Shown in pieces: positions 62,636-64,000 of a stretch of DNA of 64,000 nucleotides (position 1 is its first letter; each line of letters opens with the position of its first letter). The DNA is from Methylobacterium terrae (GTDB lineage: Bacteria > Pseudomonadota > Alphaproteobacteria > Rhizobiales > Beijerinckiaceae): contig NZ_CP029553.1 of assembly GCF_003173755.1 (NCBI RefSeq), positions 2,802,501-2,866,500 on the forward strand, given 5' to 3'. The translations under genes and the position numbers were made by a program. The notes beneath the pieces were generated by a model that worked only from the letters and a program-made list of their open reading frames with translations, made no database searches and was not told the origin of the DNA.

Positions 62636-64000
62636 TCACGCTGCGACAGCGGCTTCGTCGGACAAGCGCCTCCAGGCGCCGTTGGAGTAGCAGGCCAGCA
62701 CGCCGGTGCCGGCCCCGGCCGCCTCACCCGGCTTGCGCGCGTTCGAGGCGAAGACCACCACCCCGACCGTGCCGGCCGGCAGCGTCGCGACCGTGTAGAA
62801 GGCGAGCTGCAAGGTGCCGCCGAGCGTCGTCCCGCCCGTGACGGCCAGGGACATAAGAACCGTTTGGCTGGTCGCCCGGTTAATGACGATAGGACCGCTA
62901 AGGAACCCGCCGCCGTCGCCGTAGGAGAACAGCTTCAGGTTGGCGCCCGAATTGCCGCCTCCGAGCGCATCGCCGAGGCCCCAGCCCCAGTATTGGAGGC
63001 CAGTGTCGTTCGCGAAGCCGACGCCCACGTAGCCCCCGGCCGTGATCGCGCCCCGGGTCTGAATAGCCCCGTTCAGGATCGCGCCCATGAAGGTGGGGAT
63101 GTTCCCGACGCCGAGACCGAGCGCCGTCGCCCCCTGGCCTGCCGTGCCGGTGAGGACGATACGACCTGACGCGCTGGCGTCGGCGATGTCGGCCGAACCC
63201 GACCTGATGACAGGTTTGCCGGACGCGCGGGCGTAGCTCCGCACGCGCCAATTGCCCGACCCATCGGACGTGGCGTGAAAGCAGTCGCCGGCCGCGGTGG
63301 TGATATTCGCCCCGCCCGGCAGCACCAGGCTCGTGGCGTTGTAGGTCAGCACCGCGCCGCCATCCATGATGTGCACCAGGCGCTCGAGGTGCTTGCCGAC
63401 GCCGAAGGACAGAATGGTGGCTGAGCCCGTCACCGCCACCTTGCCGGTCGGCGCCGAGCCGAGGTCGACGGTCGGCGCCGAGGCCATCGTGGCGCTGGCC
63501 TTGCGCAGGTCGGCCCCGCCGGTGGCGAGGTCGATCAGCAGGGCATCGATCGGGGTGGTGCCGTCCGGGTAGGCCCTGAGGGAGACGGTCTCGGTGGTGG
63601 TCTGCGCCGCGCCGGTCGGCGTGTAGGTGAGGGTGCGCTGCTCGACGGCGCCCCAGGTGCGGCCGGAGATAGCGAAGAGCAGGCGCGAGATCGCGCTCGC
63701 GTTATCCTTGTCGAGGGCGACCTGACGCGAGCCGGTGAACAGGTTGGTGAGTGGACTGGTGAGGCGCAGAAGCGCGTTGAGCGTCTGCGTGTAGCTCGCG
63801 ATCAAGTAGTTCGGCGCGGTGCCGTTGAAATCGCGCGTGTCGATCACGAACGCGACTGAGTTGTAGGCTCCCGCCACCGGATCGACCACCGTCAGGGTGC
63901 CGCCCGATGTGCCGCTCGGCGTGACGGTCGCGATAATGTACGCGTCGCCGGTGAGCCGCCCGCGGGCGCCGAGGCTGATCGTCATGCCCGGCAAGACGGT
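62636..64000 (-). CDS. phage tail/fibre protein, 5' end at or beyond window edge
   Basis: At least 454 residues. The frame is open to the right edge, so the true start may be ATG 63985 or lie outside. The sequence is Thr/Ser/Gly/Ala-rich and beta-strand-like (AYIIATVTPSGTSGGTLTVV, GNITTAAGDCFHATSDGSGN), with a C-terminal region typical of tail fibres (GVVVFASNARKPGEAAGAGT, then ACYSNGAWRRLSDEAAVAA). It probably mediates host contact. It starts the visible late operon. Confidence 0.75.
   Translation of the reverse strand, partial: TVLPGMTISLGARGRLTGDAYIIATVTPSGTSGGTLTVVDPVAGAYNSVAFVIDTRDFNGTAPNYLIASYTQTLNALLRLTSPLTNLFTGSRQVALDKDNASAISRLLFAISGRTWGAVEQRTLTYTPTGAAQTTTETVSLRAYPDGTTPIDALLIDLATGGADLRKASATMASAPTVDLGSAPTGKVAVTGSATILSFGVGKHLERLVHIMDGGAVLTYNATSLVLPGGANITTAAGDCFHATSDGSGNWRVRSYARASGKPVIRSGSADIADASASGRIVLTGTAGQGATALGLGVGNIPTFMGAILNGAIQTRGAITAGGYVGVGFANDTGLQYWGWGLGDALGGGNSGANLKLFSYGDGGGFLSGPIVINRATSQTVLMSLAVTGGTTLGGTLQLAFYTVATLPAGTVGVVVFASNARKPGEAAGAGTGVLACYSNGAWRRLSDEAAVAA

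Overview
The window is GC-rich, densely packed chromosomal DNA from an alphaproteobacterium of the Hyphomicrobiales, most likely Methylobacterium or a close relative. The supports are the base composition, the fabA-fabB-fabI block divergent from an Irr-type Fur regulator, the pyrD/DUF952/S24-regulator neighbourhood, a DUF6894 protein, and a hybrid histidine kinase with an N-terminal solute-symporter domain. It holds no complete tRNA, no rRNA and no CRISPR array. The species call is inference from gene content only.

Positions 1-24500 are mostly ordinary chromosome. In order: the 3'-truncated gene of a sigma-54 response regulator; pepF; a CorA/ZntB-like transporter; an EamA exporter with an esterase; a small membrane protein with a MATE pump and a GFA-type zinc protein; a methyltransferase; pyrD with a DUF952 gene; an S24-type repressor whose two expected catalytic positions are both alanine; a 1178-residue SSF-PAS-histidine kinase-receiver protein; a zinc-type SmtB/ArsR repressor translationally coupled to a 57-residue metallothionein; a probable catabolic locus (MFS, DUF2848, membrane protein, amidase) divergent from a GntR regulator with a CitE-like lyase; a dUTPase-like gene; an Rrf2-like regulator; and an HD-GYP phosphodiesterase with a degenerate receiver.

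Positions 24500-27000 are an accessory pocket. A DUF427 gene is destroyed by a frameshift and by a compact element built of nested palindromes. Next to it, in much more AT-rich DNA, lies a FRG-domain protein with a C-terminal pYEATS-like domain, followed by about 700 bases of AT-rich non-coding DNA. This is the best candidate for a little-described, possibly defence-related gene.

Positions 27000-51420 return to core functions: type II fatty-acid synthesis with irr, an SH3 protein, a D-2-hydroxyacid dehydrogenase, OsmC, RecX, a TAXI substrate-binding protein, an ArsR/SRPBCC pair, a clpP paralogue, a proline-iminopeptidase remnant, an MFS exporter, capsule-export genes kpsE and kpsT, a TetR-adaptor-RND efflux operon, trpE, ppiD and tpiA. 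Repeats and hairpins lie between several of these.

At 51741-51787 the 3' half of a tRNA-Val(UAC) gene lies on the minus strand without its 5' half. This is an attachment-site scar and marks the left end of a prophage that runs off the right edge. The prophage has a left plus-strand block of unrecognised proteins (52138-54782) and a low-GC SGNH hydrolase-like cargo gene between two related small genes. It then has a DUF6894 gene, abutting umuC and other remnants, and a chimeric Hint-domain protein. On the minus strand runs a late operon (64000 to 58571): tail protein, tail-assembly-like protein, GH108 endolysin, holin and a chain of overlapping small lysis-region genes, ending at a terminator. 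The intact tRNA-Val and the integrase are expected beyond 64000.
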